Origin: CAVOHU01 sp963817885
GTDB lineage: Bacteria; Acidobacteriota; Vicinamibacteria; Vicinamibacterales; JAKQTR01
NCBI GenBank assembly: GCA_963817885.1
Contig: CAWFQE010000003.1
Coordinates: 682,001 to 746,000 of the forward strand
DNA length: 64,000 bases
Reading direction: 5' to 3'
Shown here: positions 1 to 8,832 of the stretch, in pieces
How the letters are laid out: every line of letters begins with the position of its first letter
How positions within the stretch are numbered: the stretch's first letter is position 1
Translations under genes and position numbers: made by a program
The notes under the pieces: generated by a model
Databases searched by the model: none
Seen by the model: the letters and a program-made list of their open reading frames with translations, nothing else
What the model was told of the DNA's origin: nothing

Positions 1-2559
1 TGTGGTGGTGCGATCAGTGTCGCCGCGGGGGGAACGCTGACGTTGTCCGATACTCGCTTCGTCAACAACACGTCCAACAGCCGGGGCGGTGCGGTGTGCA
101 ACGACGGGACCACCACCATCTCGACGTCGCTCTTCAGCGCCAACTCGACCACGAGCACGCATGGAGGCGCGATCAGCAACTACGGCACGCTGACCATCGC
201 GAACAGCAAGTTCGCCGGTAACAGCGCCCCGATTAATGGCGGGGCCATCGACTCGATTGGAACCGTCACGGCGACAGGCACCACCTTCGACACCAACACA
301 GCCGGTTTTCGAGGCGGCGGCATCAACACCTACGTCGGAACCCTGACGTTGGCCGCGAGCACCTTCGTCAAGAACTCAGCGGGCCTCTACGGCGGCGGCG
401 TGGCCAGCGACGGCAGCGTCACCGCGATATCGAGCACTACGTTCTCGGACAATTCCAGCGCGAACCTCGGCGGCGGAATCGAAATGTCGGGCGCGGGATC
501 GCTCACCCTCACCAACAGCACGCTGAGCGGCAACCGCGCCACCACCAACGGCGGTGGGCTGTATTGGACTGCGGGCGCTGGCACCGGGTTGGCCACGATC
601 CTGAACACCACGATCGCCAGCAATTCGGCGGGGACCGAGGGCGGCAACATCCATGTCGGCAGCGTTGGCACTTACAACGCCAGCATCGGCCTGAAGAACA
701 CCATCGTCGCGTTCGGCAGCCCCGACAACTGCAGCGGCACGGTCCTGTCGAATGGCAACAACCTCGAGAACGTCAACACCTGCGGATTGACGGTCGCCAG
801 CGACAAGCCCTCGGTCGTCCCGAAGCTGGCGCAGCTCCAGGACGCCGGCGGCGGGATCCTGGTGCGCCGGCTCCTGGTCGGCAGCCCCGCGATCAACGGG
901 GGGGCCGACACCGGCTGTCCCGCCACCGACGAGCGCGGGACCGCGCGGCCGCAGGGAGCGCACTGCGACATCGGTGCCGTCGAAGAGACGGGCACCGGCC
1001 TGGTGCTGACGGGGAGCCCCGTCTTCTCGGACTTCAACGGCGACGGGAAGATGGATCTCCTCTGGCGGAACGCCGCGACGGGCCAGAACTCCGTGTGGAT
1101 CATGGACGGCACGAAGACCCTGTCGCAGACGCCGCTGCTGACGGTGGCTGATTCCAGCTGGGAGCTGGCAGCCACGGCTGACTTCAATGGGGATGGCCAG
1201 ACCGATCTCGTGTGGCGAAACCTGTCGAGCGGGCTGAACGTGGTGTGGTACATGAACGGCGCGACGTTCCTGTATCAGGCGCCGCTGCCGACGGTGGCCG
1301 ACCGCGCGTGGCAACTGGTGGCCGCCGCCGACTTCAACCTGGACGGCCAACCCGACCTGGTCTGGCACAACGCGGCGACCGGCCAGAACGCGGTGTGGTT
1401 CATGAGCGGGACGAACCTGGTGTCGACGGGATCCATCCCGACGGTGACCGACACGCTGTGGCAGATGGTGGGGGTGGCCGACTTCAACGGTGACGGCAAA
1501 CCCGATCTGCTGTGGCGTCACCTGGCGACGGGGCAGAACGGCATCTGGTACATGGATGGGGTGACGAAGATCGGCGATGCCGGGGTGGTCGCCTTGACCG
1601 ATCTCCGTTGGTACGTCGGTGCGGTTGGCGATTACAACGGTGACGGCCAGACCGACATTGTCTGGCGCAACGCCGGGACCGGCGAGGACGTGGTGTGGTA
1701 CTTGAACGGGGCGAACCTGTCGTCGGGCGTCTACCTCCCGACCGCCAACATCCTCAGCTGGGACATGGCCGGTCAACGAGCGCGGCCCATTCCGGTGAAG
1801 GCACCGGTGGACTTCAATCGCGACGGCAAGCCGGACCTGCTGTGGCGCCACGTGACCACGGGAGCGGACGCGGTGTGGTACATGAACGGGACGGCGTTGG
1901 GCTCGACAGGGAACATGCCGTCGTCCACCGACTTGAACTGGCAACTCATCGCCAGCGCGGACCTGAACCGGGACGGGCAGCCCGACCTCATCTGGCGCCA
2001 TAAGGTGACCGGCCAACACGCCGTCTGGTATATGGCCGGCGTCTCAATCGCCTGGACGGCGTTGCTGCCGAATACGGCCGATGCGAACTGGCAGATCTCG
2101 GCGGTGGCCGACTTCGATGGGGACGGCAAGTCCGATTTCGTGCTTCGGAACGTGGTGACGGGGCAGAACGAAATCTGGTTCATGAACGGAGCGACCCTGG
2201 TGTCGGAGATGCCATTCGCGACGGTGGCCGACACCAACTGGCGAATCGTGGGTGCAGCCGACTTCAACGGGGACGGGAAGCCGGATCTGCTCTGGCGGCA
2301 CCTGACGACTGGCCAGAATGCCGTGTGGTACATGAACGGCGCGACGAACCTTGGTTCCGCGCTGCTCCCAACCGTCGCCGACCAGACCTGGCAGATTGGC
2401 GCGGCGGCCGACTTCAATGCGGACGGCAAGACTGACATTGCGTGGCGCAACTATACGACCGGCCAGAACGTGATCTGGATCATGAACGGCCCGGCCTGGG
2501 TGTCGAATGCGTTCTTGCCGACTGTTGTCGACCCCAACTGGCAGATGTTGAAGCGCTGA
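1..2559 (+). CDS. Secreted beta-helix / FG-GAP repeat protein, 5' end outside window
   Basis: The reading frame is open from base 1, so the true start lies upstream; a TTG at 43 is only an internal alternative. The first third (to about 955) is Gly/Asn/Thr-rich with recurring GGAI/GGGI steps about 25-30 residues apart, typical of a right-handed parallel beta-helix of the polymorphic outer-membrane-protein/adhesin kind. It ends in a choice-of-anchor-Q-like segment (SPAINGGADTGC ... CDIGAVE). The rest is about ten FG-GAP/VCBS-like repeats of about 48 residues, each with a calcium-binding DxNxDGxxD loop followed by WRN or WRH. The protein is probably exported and binds carbohydrate or surface ligands; no enzyme domain is visible. 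The last repeat is nearly identical in DNA to that of the next gene. Family assignment is good, substrate unknown. Confidence 0.85.
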   Translation, partial: CGGAISVAAGGTLTLSDTRFVNNTSNSRGGAVCNDGTTTISTSLFSANSTTSTHGGAISNYGTLTIANSKFAGNSAPINGGAIDSIGTVTATGTTFDTNTAGFRGGGINTYVGTLTLAASTFVKNSAGLYGGGVASDGSVTAISSTTFSDNSSANLGGGIEMSGAGSLTLTNSTLSGNRATTNGGGLYWTAGAGTGLATILNTTIASNSAGTEGGNIHVGSVGTYNASIGLKNTIVAFGSPDNCSGTVLSNGNNLENVNTCGLTVASDKPSVVPKLAQLQDAGGGILVRRLLVGSPAINGGADTGCPATDERGTARPQGAHCDIGAVEETGTGLVLTGSPVFSDFNGDGKMDLLWRNAATGQNSVWIMDGTKTLSQTPLLTVADSSWELAATADFNGDGQTDLVWRNLSSGLNVVWYMNGATFLYQAPLPTVADRAWQLVAAADFNLDGQPDLVWHNAATGQNAVWFMSGTNLVSTGSIPTVTDTLWQMVGVADFNGDGKPDLLWRHLATGQNGIWYMDGVTKIGDAGVVALTDLRWYVGAVGDYNGDGQTDIVWRNAGTGEDVVWYLNGANLSSGVYLPTANILSWDMAGQRARPIPVKAPVDFNRDGKPDLLWRHVTTGADAVWYMNGTALGSTGNMPSSTDLNWQLIASADLNRDGQPDLIWRHKVTGQHAVWYMAGVSIAWTALLPNTADANWQISAVADFDGDGKSDFVLRNVVTGQNEIWFMNGATLVSEMPFATVADTNWRIVGAADFNGDGKPDLLWRHLTTGQNAVWYMNGATNLGSALLPTVADQTWQIGAAADFNADGKTDIAWRNYTTGQNVIWIMNGPAWVSNAFLPTVVDPNWQMLKR

Positions 2560-2965
2560 AGACTGGTTTCACGCTGGCTCTCGAACTTCGTCGCCGGTCG
2601 ACGGGCCCTGAGCGGCCGGCCGCGAGGCGTCTCTTGGGCCTCGATTCGTTCTTCGTGACGTGACCAGGGCCACCACACGCGGTGGCCCTGGCCCTATACG
2701 AGGCAATCGGCATGCCTCCGAGGAGTCAGCCGCTATAGCAGCTTCCCGCACCCGAAAGCGTCGGAGGAAACGGCCATTAGCTCGGCCACTCCCTTCGCCG
2801 ACCTCAACCCCCGCCAATCTCACCCGGCAACCCGCTGTCGTTTCAGTTCGAGCAGGCGTAAACTACGCCCAACCCGTCCGTTCCTGACCTTATTGCCCCC
2901 CTCGCAACTCGCCCGCTTCTGTCTGGCGCCTGGCACCGCCCGGGCGCTGGTATGGAGGAACGACG
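2560..2965. other. 406-bp intergenic region between the two FG-GAP genes
   Basis: No convincing gene is present. The region holds the strong hairpin at 2664-2691 just after the first gene. Near 2855-2869 there is a small dyad, GGCGTA-aac-TACGCC. A GGAGGA ribosome-binding site precedes the ATG at 2966. No recognisable riboswitch was seen. Confidence 0.6.
2664..2691 (+). terminator. Strong hairpin after the beta-helix/FG-GAP gene
   Basis: A perfect 11-bp stem (CCAGGGCCACC / GGTGGCCCTGG) with a 6-nt loop lies about 105 nt after the stop at 2559. No T-tract follows, so it may be a weak intrinsic terminator or an mRNA 3'-stabilising structure rather than a classical terminator. Confidence 0.5.
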
Positions 2966-5746
2966 ATGTCGCACCGGAGCCTGCCACCTGCGTTCGGAAC
3001 GCGCCTTGGCGTCGGTCTCCTCATGCTCTGGCTTGAAACGGGAATCGGAGTCTTCGGGCCGGCGGGAAAGGCCGCGGCCCAGAGCGGTCGGTTCGACGGC
3101 ACGGTGTCCCACAGCCGTGGCGCCGCCAACTCACAGCCGGCGCAGGTTCCCGCGCTGTGGCTGACGCTGTCCGCAGGCGGCTACCACACGTGTGGGCTCA
3201 CCAGTGCATCGGGCGTGAAGTGCTGGGGCGCCAACTACTCGGGTCAACTCGGAGACGGGACGTCAACGCCAAGCACCACGCCGGTGGACGTGAAGGGGTT
3301 GACGAGCGGCGTGATTGCGGTCTCTGCTGGGGGGTACCACACCTGCGCGGTCACCAGCGGGGGAGGCTTGAAATGCTGGGGGCTCAATAACCACGGCCAA
3401 CTCGGTAACGGGACCACGGCAGACAGTTCCACGCCCGTGGATGTGACAGGCCTGACAAGCGGGGTGAGCGCCGTCGCCAGCTCCGACTATCACACGTGCG
3501 CGGTGACAACCCCCCTCGGCGGGGTGAAGTGCTGGGGGAACAACGCGTACGGGCAACTCGGCAATGGGACGACGCTGGACAGCTCCACGCCGGTCAATGT
3601 GAACGGACTGACGAGAGACGTGAATGCCGTGGAAGGTGGGACCTCTCACACCTGCGCCCTGACCAGCGCGGAGGGTCTGAAATGCTGGGGGTCGAACCCC
3701 AAGGGGCAGCTCGGAAACGGGACAGCGACAGCGAGTTCCGAGCCCGTGAACGTCATAGGACTCACGAGCGGTGTGCGCGCAGTGTCAGGCGGATCCGAAC
3801 ACACGTGTGCGGTCACCACGTCGGGGGGCGCGAAGTGCTGGGGGGGCAACCAGATCGGCCAACTCGGCAACGGGACGATGGCGTCGGATAGTTCGACAGC
3901 GGTGGACGTCCTGGCGCTGACAAGCGGAGTCGATGCCGTGACGGACGGGTGGTATCACACCTGCGCGTTGACGAGCGCGGGGGGCGCGAAGTGCTGGGGC
4001 TCCAACGCCCAGGGGCAACTCGGCAACGGGACGTTGATAAGCACCTCGACGGCGGTGGACGTGACAGGGCTGACAATCGGAGTCGGCTCCGTGACGGGCG
4101 GGTGGTTTCACACCTGCGCGGTGACCAGCGCTGGGGGCGCGAAGTGCTGGGGGGACAACTCTCGCGGGCAATTCGGCAATGGGACGACGACAAGCAGCAC
4201 CACGCCGACGCAAGTGGTCGCGCCAATCGTGACCGGGCAGGCCTTGCTGTGGCGCCACGCCGTGACGGGCGAGAACGCGGCGTGGTATCTGAGCGGGTCA
4301 TCGGTCGTGTCCTGGGCGACATTCCTGAGCGTGGCGGATCCGAACTGGGAAATGGCGGCCACCGCCGACTTCAATGGAGACAACCAGGCCGACCTCGTCT
4401 GGCGAAATTCAGCAACCGGTCAGAACGCCGTCTGGTACATGAACGGCGCAACCTTCGTATCGCAATCACCGCTTCCGACGGTGGCCGATGGCGCGTGGCA
4501 ACTGGTGGCCGCCGTCGATGCCGACCTCGACGGGCACCCGGACCTGGTCTGGCACAACGCCGCGACGGGCCAGAACGCACTGTGGTACTTGAACGGGACG
4601 ACCCTGGCGTCGACTTCCGCGCTCCCCACTGTGGCCGATACGTTGTGGCAACTGGTGGGAGCGGCCGACGTCAACGGGGACGGGCACCCTGACCTGGTCT
4701 GGCGACACCTGTCAACCGGGCAGAATGTAGTCTGGTATCTGGACGGCGCGGCGCTCGTGTCGACGGCGTCTCTTCCAAACGTCGCCGAACTCCGCTGGCG
4801 CATCGGGACGCTCGCTGACTTCGACTCGGATGGCCACCCCGACCTGGTCTGGCGGGACGCGGTCACGGGTTGGAACGTCGTCTGGTTCATGAATGGGACG
4901 ACGATTCAGTCGACGGCGTTTCTCCCGCCGGCCCCCGACGCCGGGTGGGAGATCATCGGCCCCCAGGCGCGGCCCGTGCCGGTGAAGGCGCCCAGCGATT
5001 TCAACCGGGACGGCCAGCCGGACCTGTTGTGGCGTCACGCGTCGAGCGGCGCGAACGCCGTGTGGTACCTGAACGGGTCGACACTGTCGTCGACCGCTGC
5101 TATCGCGACAGTTGCCGACACGAACTGGCAAATCGTGGCGAGCGCGGACTTGAACCGCGATGGCCAGGCCGATTTGATCTGGCGCCACAAGACGACGGGG
5201 GAGGATGCCGTCTGGTACATGAAGGGCGCCACGATCGCGTGGACCGCGCCGCTTCCGACGATGATCGACACGAACGGGGATATCGTGGCGGTCGCCGACT
5301 TCAACGCAGACGGGCATCCGGACGTGGTCTGGCGGAACCGGCTGACCGGAATGAACATGGTGTGGTTCATGAACGGCACCACCTGCTTGCTCCAGGCGGC
5401 GGTGACGGCGGTGGCCGATACCAATTGGCGGATTGTCGCGTCGGCCGATTTCAACGCGGATGGCAAACCGGACCTCGTGTGGCGGCACCTGACGTCGGGG
5501 CTGAACGCAGTCTGGTACATGAACGGGGCGACGAAGATTGGAGACGCGTTGCTCCCCCCGGTTACCGACCAGGCGTGGCAAATCGCGATGGCGGCCGACT
5601 TCAATGCGGACGGCAAGACTGACATTGCGTGGCGCAACTATACGACCGGCCAGAACGTGATCTGGATCATGAACGGCCCCACCTACGTGTCGAACGCAGC
5701 GCTGCCGGCTGTGACCGACCCCAACTGGCAGATGTTGAAGCGCTGA
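2966..5746 (+). CDS. Secreted RCC1-type beta-propeller fused to FG-GAP repeats
   Basis: This 926-aa protein begins at ATG 2966 behind GGAGGA and has a hydrophobic N-terminal export signal (about residues 10-35, ending near AAAQS). Residues about 70-420 contain seven RCC1-like units with the pattern HTC...CWG.N..GQLGNGT, enough for a seven-bladed propeller; the paired Cys residues suggest one disulfide per blade, consistent with export. After that come about nine FG-GAP-like repeats with DxNxDG loops, like the preceding gene. The two genes are tandem paralogues in their C-terminal halves and share 90 identical nucleotides (2403-2492 versus 5590-5679). A role in surface adhesion or carbohydrate binding is inference. 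Confidence 0.85.
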   Translation: MSHRSLPPAFGTRLGVGLLMLWLETGIGVFGPAGKAAAQSGRFDGTVSHSRGAANSQPAQVPALWLTLSAGGYHTCGLTSASGVKCWGANYSGQLGDGTSTPSTTPVDVKGLTSGVIAVSAGGYHTCAVTSGGGLKCWGLNNHGQLGNGTTADSSTPVDVTGLTSGVSAVASSDYHTCAVTTPLGGVKCWGNNAYGQLGNGTTLDSSTPVNVNGLTRDVNAVEGGTSHTCALTSAEGLKCWGSNPKGQLGNGTATASSEPVNVIGLTSGVRAVSGGSEHTCAVTTSGGAKCWGGNQIGQLGNGTMASDSSTAVDVLALTSGVDAVTDGWYHTCALTSAGGAKCWGSNAQGQLGNGTLISTSTAVDVTGLTIGVGSVTGGWFHTCAVTSAGGAKCWGDNSRGQFGNGTTTSSTTPTQVVAPIVTGQALLWRHAVTGENAAWYLSGSSVVSWATFLSVADPNWEMAATADFNGDNQADLVWRNSATGQNAVWYMNGATFVSQSPLPTVADGAWQLVAAVDADLDGHPDLVWHNAATGQNALWYLNGTTLASTSALPTVADTLWQLVGAADVNGDGHPDLVWRHLSTGQNVVWYLDGAALVSTASLPNVAELRWRIGTLADFDSDGHPDLVWRDAVTGWNVVWFMNGTTIQSTAFLPPAPDAGWEIIGPQARPVPVKAPSDFNRDGQPDLLWRHASSGANAVWYLNGSTLSSTAAIATVADTNWQIVASADLNRDGQADLIWRHKTTGEDAVWYMKGATIAWTAPLPTMIDTNGDIVAVADFNADGHPDVVWRNRLTGMNMVWFMNGTTCLLQAAVTAVADTNWRIVASADFNADGKPDLVWRHLTSGLNAVWYMNGATKIGDALLPPVTDQAWQIAMAADFNADGKTDIAWRNYTTGQNVIWIMNGPTYVSNAALPAVTDPNWQMLKR

Positions 5747-5839
5747 AGGATCGGTACGGTCCGCCGCCGCCCCCCACACGCTTCTGGCGCCATGCCAGGG
5801 CGGGGCAGAACGTGAAGGGGGGCGGCCGGCTCGCTCTGC

Positions 5840-5845
5840 TACAAT
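5840..5845 (+). promoter_or_regulatory. -10-like TACAAT before the hybrid kinase
   Basis: TACAAT lies 67 nt upstream of the chosen ATG at 5913. A GTG at 5847 would fall inside the promoter, which argues for the downstream start. No good -35 is seen. Confidence 0.4.
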
Positions 5846-5912
5846 CGTGGGACGCGGGCCATCGGGCAGGCTCGTCTCTCTGAACTGCGCAGCCTTCGGA
5901 TCCACGCCTTTC

Positions 5913-8714
5913 ATGAGCACCAACGAACACCGAACCGAGCATGCCGGCGCACCGGCCCGCGCCACCGGGCAGCGGGCGGCCGAGCCCGAACCCGGGCAAC
6001 GGGACTCGAGCGATGTGCTCGCCGAAGCGCGGCGCCTTCGCGAGGCACTGGATCATGTCGCCGCGTTCATCTACATGAAGGATTCGCAGTCCCGGTACGT
6101 CTACGCCAACAGGCCGACGCTGGAGCTGTTCGGGTGTACGGCCGAGGAGCTGGTGGGCTGCGACGATTCGCATTTCTTCCCGCCGGGCGCGGCGCAGCGG
6201 CTGCAGGAAATCGACGCGCGTGTGCTGCGGGGAGAACGGACGACCGAGGAGATTGACGTCCCCGATGCGGCCGGCGGGCGGCGCGTCTACCGGGAAGTCA
6301 AGACCCCGATCTATGCGCAGGCCGACCGTGGGACCATCTGGGGCCTGCTGGGCATTTCGACGGACATTACCGGGGTCAAGCAGTCGGAAGAAGTCCTGCG
6401 CCAGAACGAGCAGAGCCTGCTCGAGGCGCAGCGGCTGGCCCACATGGGCAGCTGGCAGTGGGAGACGTCGACCGACACCGTGACCTGGTCGGACGAACTC
6501 TATCGAATTACCGGGCGCGATCCGGGACTGCCTCCGCCTGCCTACGCGGAAATGCAGAAGGACTACACGCCCGACAGCTGGACGCGACTCAACGCCGCCG
6601 TGCAGAAGGCGATCGAGTCTGGAGACCCCTACGAGCTCGAACTGGAATTCGTGCGGCCGGACGGCACGACCGTGTTCCAGGCCGCCCGGGGCGCCGCCAC
6701 CTACGATTCCAACGGACGCATCATCGGCCTCCACGGGACCGTCCAGGACATCACCGAGCGCCGGCGGGCGGAGGCGGAGATCGCCCGCACGCTGTCGCTG
6801 CTGGCGTCCACCCTCGAGTCGACGGCCGACGGGATCCTGGTCGTCGATGGCGCGGGCGGGATTGTCCGGTTCAACGAGCGCTTCAAGGAGATCTGGAGCC
6901 TTCCCGAGGCCATCGTCGCGTCCAGGGACGACAACGCCGCGATCGGCTTCGTCCTCGATCAACTCGAAGACCCGGAGACATTTCTCAAGTCAGTCCGGGA
7001 CCTGTACCGCTCGCCGGAGTCGGTCAGCTTCGACGTGCTGACGTTCAAGGACGGCCGGGTGGTCGAGCGCTACTCGCAGCCGCAGCGGAATGGCGATCAG
7101 ATCGTCGGCCGCGTCTGGTCCTTCCGCGACGTGACCACGCGCAAGCAGGCCGAAGACGCCCAGGGCGAGAGCGAGAAACGGTTCCGCGGCCTCTTCGAAA
7201 GTTCGCGCGACGCCATCATGACGCTCGACCCTCCCTCGTGGAACTTCACCGCGGGAAACCCGGCCGCGGTGAAGATGTTCGGCACGAAGGACGAGGCGGA
7301 CTTCGTGTCCCGTGCGCCCTGGGAACTGTCTCCTGAACGGCAGCCCGACGGGCGCGCGTCGATGGAGAAGGCCGCGGAGATGATCGAGACGGCGCTGCGC
7401 GACGGCTCCCGGTCCTTCGCGTGGACTCACCGGCGCACCAACGGTGAAGACTTCGACGCCGACGTTCTGCTGACCCGGATCGATCTCGGGCACAAGGTGA
7501 TCCTGCAGGGCACGGTCCACGATCTGACTGACCGCAAGCGGGCCGAAGAGGAGAAAGCCAGGCTCGAAGCTCAGCTTCAGCAGGCCCAGAAGATGGAGTC
7601 GGTCGGCCGCCTGGCCGGCGGCGTCGCCCACGACTTCAACAACATGCTGAGCGTGATCCTCGGCCGCGCCGAGATCGCCCTCGACAGCGTGGATCCCGCC
7701 TCGCCGCTGCACGCGGACCTCCATGAGATTCGCACGGCGGCCAAGCGGTCAGCCGACCTGACGCGACAGCTGCTGGCGTTTGCCCGCAAGCAGACCGTCG
7801 CGCCCAGGGTGCTGGATCTGAACGAGGCCGTCGCGGGGTCGCTCAAGATGCTCGGCCGGCTGATTGGCGAGGACATCCATCTCGAATGGCTGCCGGGGCC
7901 CGACCTGTGGCGCGTGAAGATCGACCCGGCCCAGATTGACCAGATCCTCGCCAACCTGTGCGTCAATTCGCGGGATGCCATCACCGGCGTGGGAACCATC
8001 TCCATCGGCACGGACAACAGTTGCGTCGACGACCGGGACGAGTCCGACCAGTCGGCGTCGGTATCCGGCGAGTTCGTGAAACTCATGGTCGGTGACAACG
8101 GGTGCGGGATGGAGAAAGAGACGCTGGGCCAGATCTTCGAGCCGTTCTTCACGACCAAGGGCGTCGGCAAGGGCACGGGACTGGGCCTGGCGAGCGTGTA
8201 CGGCGCGGTCAAGCAGAATGGCGGCTTCATCAAGGTCCGCAGCACGCCGGGCTCCGGCACGAAATTCACGATCTTCCTGCCGCGGTATCTGGGCCAGGAC
8301 GAGCTGCCGCGCCCCGAGGCCGAGAATGGGCCAGCGAACTGTGGCCACGAGACGATCCTCCTGGTGGAAGATGAACCGGCCATCCTGAGCCTGACCAGGA
8401 AGGTGCTCGAGCGGCGCGGCTACGTGGTGTTGACCGCCCGCGGAGGGAGCGAAGCGCTCCAGCTGGCCAGGGACCATGCCGGTCCAATCCACCTGCTGGT
8501 GACCGACGTCGTGATGCCCGAGATGAACGGCAGGACGCTCTCCAGGCACCTGCTGGCGGTGCGCCCGTCCATCAAGCGGCTCTTCATGTCGGGATACACG
8601 GCGGAGTCCGCCACGCACCAGGGTGTGATTGACGAAGGAGTGAGCTTCCTTCAGAAGCCGTTTTCGGTGAGCGACCTGGCCGCGAAGGTCCGGGAGACCC
8701 TGGACGGGCCCTAG
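5913..8714 (+). CDS. PAS-rich hybrid sensor histidine kinase with C-terminal receiver
   Basis: This 933-aa protein (ATG 5913; an in-frame GTG at 5847 overlaps a -10-like box) has no obvious membrane segment and is likely a cytoplasmic sensor. In order, it holds four PAS/PAC modules (about residues 35-145, 160-280, 290-415 and 420-550), a HisKA helix with the phospho-acceptor His573 in VAHDFNN, a HATPase domain with DNGCGM and GTGLGLA boxes, and a receiver domain with Asp865 in TDVVMPEMNG. The HDFNN kinase plus receiver layout resembles the CckA/NtrB-like hybrid kinases. No response regulator is adjacent, so the output partner is unknown; an intramolecular or His-phosphotransferase relay is inferred. 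Confidence 0.92.
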   Translation: MSTNEHRTEHAGAPARATGQRAAEPEPGQRDSSDVLAEARRLREALDHVAAFIYMKDSQSRYVYANRPTLELFGCTAEELVGCDDSHFFPPGAAQRLQEIDARVLRGERTTEEIDVPDAAGGRRVYREVKTPIYAQADRGTIWGLLGISTDITGVKQSEEVLRQNEQSLLEAQRLAHMGSWQWETSTDTVTWSDELYRITGRDPGLPPPAYAEMQKDYTPDSWTRLNAAVQKAIESGDPYELELEFVRPDGTTVFQAARGAATYDSNGRIIGLHGTVQDITERRRAEAEIARTLSLLASTLESTADGILVVDGAGGIVRFNERFKEIWSLPEAIVASRDDNAAIGFVLDQLEDPETFLKSVRDLYRSPESVSFDVLTFKDGRVVERYSQPQRNGDQIVGRVWSFRDVTTRKQAEDAQGESEKRFRGLFESSRDAIMTLDPPSWNFTAGNPAAVKMFGTKDEADFVSRAPWELSPERQPDGRASMEKAAEMIETALRDGSRSFAWTHRRTNGEDFDADVLLTRIDLGHKVILQGTVHDLTDRKRAEEEKARLEAQLQQAQKMESVGRLAGGVAHDFNNMLSVILGRAEIALDSVDPASPLHADLHEIRTAAKRSADLTRQLLAFARKQTVAPRVLDLNEAVAGSLKMLGRLIGEDIHLEWLPGPDLWRVKIDPAQIDQILANLCVNSRDAITGVGTISIGTDNSCVDDRDESDQSASVSGEFVKLMVGDNGCGMEKETLGQIFEPFFTTKGVGKGTGLGLASVYGAVKQNGGFIKVRSTPGSGTKFTIFLPRYLGQDELPRPEAENGPANCGHETILLVEDEPAILSLTRKVLERRGYVVLTARGGSEALQLARDHAGPIHLLVTDVVMPEMNGRTLSRHLLAVRPSIKRLFMSGYTAESATHQGVIDEGVSFLQKPFSVSDLAAKVRETLDGP

Positions 8715-8730
8715 AAATGGGCCGGCCTTG

Positions 8731-8831
8731 ATCCCGGCGCTCGGTTGAGGTGAGTACACGCCGGGAATGGAGCACGTGGGCTTCAGCCCGCGTGCCCGGG
8801 GCTCGCGAACTCAACACAAGTGAGCCCCGGG
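8731..8831. repeat. Dispersed hairpin element, copy A
   Basis: A roughly 100-bp element fills the gap between the convergent ends of the hybrid kinase and argG. It contains three nested dyads, including CCCGGGGCTC ... GTGAGCCCCGGG. A second copy in inverted orientation lies at 25981-26082, with clear similarity along its whole length. Copy A ends 1 bp from the argG stop codon. It probably acts as a bidirectional terminator and is REP/MITE-like. Confidence 0.75.
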
Positions 8832-8832
8832 A

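Noticed and set aside
376..2019. Long minus-strand open frame opposite the FG-GAP gene
   Set aside because: It is the antisense shadow of a repetitive, GC-rich coding sequence; it has no domain, start signal or ribosome site.
2693..2965. Cyclic-di-GMP riboswitch before the RCC1/FG-GAP gene
   Set aside because: Only vague similarity; the conserved GGGCAAAC and GACGCAAAGCC cores are missing.
4712..5965. 417-codon minus-strand frame
   Set aside because: It lies opposite FG-GAP repeats; its His/Arg/Val-rich periodic sequence mirrors the sense repeats.
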